Part shown: in pieces, positions 62,822 to 64,000 of the stretch | Layout of the letters: every line of letters begins with the position of its first letter | Numbering within the stretch: the first letter of the stretch is position 1 | Assembly: GCF_024347515.1 (NCBI RefSeq) | Contig: NZ_AP025493.1 | Location: 1,798,001-1,862,000 of the forward strand | Reading direction: 5' to 3' | From: Vibrio gigantis | GTDB lineage: Bacteria > Pseudomonadota > Gammaproteobacteria > Enterobacterales > Vibrionaceae | DNA length: 64,000 nucleotides | Made by a program: the position numbers and the translations under genes | Notes under the pieces: model-generated | What the model was told of the DNA's origin: nothing | The model's database searches: none | What the model saw: the letters and a program-made list of their open reading frames with translations, nothing else

Positions 62822-63089
62822 TAGGGCGTGTTGATCTTTCGTGGTTAAATTTTGTTCGAGATAAAAGCGTTTTAATCGCGGCGAGGGAGAAGTGGCCTAG
62901 TCATTCTAAGCAAATTTCCCTCAACAAAGAGTAAAACGCTTTTAGCCGAACCCTCCGGGCAGCGTTTGCTGGTCATTTCTACTGCGTTATCGGCTTCTCA
63001 TGTAGGCTAGCTACACATCAAAGTCTCTGCCTTGTATAAATACCCAGCAACTCGCTGCAAAAATCAGCTCGAAAGATCAACACGCCCTA
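62822..63089. mobile_element. 268-bp MITE-like element with perfect 20-bp terminal repeats
   Basis: TAGGGCGTGTTGATCTTTCG at 62822-62841 is exactly reversed at 63070-63089. The interior has no ORF. Ends begin and finish in TA, compatible with a short target duplication. This is the form of a non-autonomous element moved by a transposase elsewhere in the genome. Confidence 0.8.
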
Positions 63090-63188
63090 ATAGATTCTTG
63101 GGGGAGTGAATCAATATCAGGATTAGGGGGCGCTAGTTTCTACCAGATGACTTATTCCCAGACTATTCTCTACCAAATCTCTACCAAA

Positions 63189-63626
63189 TTACTTTCCGCC
63201 AGAGAGCGCGGACTTCATCAGCGTCTTAAATTGCTCTTTTTGCTCTTCAGTTAATACGTTGTAGATGTTGTTCTTAAGACGCATTTCTTGCATCACCATC
63301 GACTTCTCAGTGGCTTGAACGGTGTCGATGACCTTTTCCATCTCAGCTTCATCAAACTCAGGCTGAGTCACTAAGGCGATCTGCTTTTTCTTAAGTTCTA
63401 TCGCACTATCCATATCGATTTTTGTTCTATCAGATTGGTAGTCTTCAATGAGGGAGATGACTTCCGAATGTTGTTCTTTGCTTAAATTTAAAGAAGCAAT
63501 AACCATTTGCAGTGGGCTCACTGCTGGCTGTGGCGGTTGTTGTGGTGATGAAGCACTCACAAACGGAGCGGTAACGAGTAAGGCTGAAGCAGTTAATACA
63601 CAAAGCGACTTTTTCAGTGATTTCAT
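63189..63626 (-). CDS. Spy/CpxP-family periplasmic protein (145 aa)
   Basis: A signal peptide (SALLVTAPFVSAS, cleavage after VSA) precedes an all-helical domain. LNLSKEQHSEV and VLTEEQKEQF are the paired LTxxQ motifs of the family. Such proteins act as ATP-independent chaperones or inhibit CpxA in the periplasm. GGAG lies 6 nt upstream of the ATG. Confidence 0.85.
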   Translation of the reverse strand: MKSLKKSLCVLTASALLVTAPFVSASSPQQPPQPAVSPLQMVIASLNLSKEQHSEVISLIEDYQSDRTKIDMDSAIELKKKQIALVTQPEFDEAEMEKVIDTVQATEKSMVMQEMRLKNNIYNVLTEEQKEQFKTLMKSALSGGK

Positions 63627-63838
63627 TGAGTTTCTCCTGTTAGTGGAAACGTGAGTATAGGTGAGGAAGCTGAACTCGATATGAACATGTCGTTCAGTTT
63701 AATCCGCTGAGCTAATTGTGTTCATTTAGTTACGTTCATCTAAGCACGGAACGAGTTAGACCTTGGTCTTACAGAAACCGAGCTAAAAGGTGACTAGAAT
63801 GACTTAAGTCGCTCATCGTTTTATCAAGGAATACGCAA

Positions 63839-64000
63839 ATGGAAGTTGGATTGTTCTGGGCTGAAAAAGGAATGTTAGTGCTTGGCGCACTGTTTGTTTT
63901 TACGAGCATGATGCAGTACGGAAGACGTAGTAGCGACTGGAAAGGCGTGATTACGATGTTCTACAAGCGTATCCCAATGAACATAGCCGAATATAAATGG
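63839..64000 (+). CDS. Edge-truncated small membrane protein
   Basis: The first 54 codons are visible. A hydrophobic segment MLVLGALFVFTSMM lies at about residues 12-25, followed by a basic region (YGRRSSDWKG). AAGGA lies 9 nt before the ATG. The gene continues beyond the window; family unknown. Confidence 0.5.
   Translation, partial: MEVGLFWAEKGMLVLGALFVFTSMMQYGRRSSDWKGVITMFYKRIPMNIAEYKW

Noticed and set aside
1..64000. Prophage or retron
   Set aside because: No capsid, tail, terminase, integrase or reverse transcriptase motif was found.
1..64000. tRNA or rRNA genes
   Set aside because: No cloverleaf with a CCA end or rRNA core sequence was noticed by eye; a tRNAscan run would settle this.

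Overview
The window looks like a chromosomal segment of a marine Vibrio, possibly of the V. splendidus type. This is inferred from moderate-to-low GC, AT-rich intergenic DNA, and the kinds of genes at the right end: LysR-controlled oxidoreductases, BenE and MATE transporters, a secreted GH13 amylase, a Spy/CpxP-like protein and short outer-membrane barrels. No rRNA, tRNA or CRISPR array was seen. No intact integrase or transposase was seen either, only two decayed transposition genes at 15.9-16.3 kb and 43.2-43.7 kb.

Layout. At 1-1.4 kb lie ordinary genes: an edge-truncated ORF, a small membrane protein and a GGDEF protein. At 1.5-14.6 kb is a tightly packed operon that I cannot match to a named system. 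It has a WYL regulator behind a long palindrome, a dynamin-like GTPase, a 1207-residue patatin phospholipase fused to a second dynamin-like GTPase, three TerB-like proteins (two of them paralogues with matching heads and unrelated tails) and a third dynamin-like GTPase. After a hairpin terminator comes a protein with a caspase/CHAT-like His-Cys pair. The combination suggests a membrane-acting abortive-infection or stress-response system: regulator, sensors, membrane-remodelling GTPases, and lipase plus protease effectors. At 14.8-18.4 kb are accessory genes: two unknowns, an IS21 istB remnant, a HEPN-type protein, a stem-loop cluster, and a P-loop kinase overlapping a small gene.

At 18.7-32.6 kb is a BREX locus in the order WYL regulator (brxR), brxA, brxB, brxC, pglX, a GmrSD/BrxU-like DUF262-DUF1524 nuclease and a short pglZ. 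A zeta-type kinase and a 55-codon gene follow at the point where brxL would be expected; no brxL is present in the window. A perfect bidirectional terminator separates this locus from two tandem, convergent, paralogous SF2-like ATPases (32.6-36.5 kb). From 36.7 to 43 kb there are small unknown genes, a metallophosphoesterase, 3.3 copies of a 184-bp tandem repeat, and a large helicase-like protein that resembles plasmid or phage replication ATPases. A dead ISAs1-type transposase closes the island.

From 44 kb onward the content becomes ordinary chromosome: envelope proteins (one with a recent 330-bp internal duplication), a LysR/DUF1254 pair, a cysteine-synthase-like enzyme, an XRE-cupin regulator with its probable operators and BenE transporter, LysR/oxidoreductase/glyoxalase genes, a DMT exporter, alpha-amylase, an FAD monooxygenase, a MATE pump, a MITE-like 268-bp element and a Spy-like protein. 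The 1.5-43.7 kb stretch therefore reads as a roughly 42-kb defence island with at least two multi-gene systems. All functional statements come from reading motifs by eye; no database search was run.
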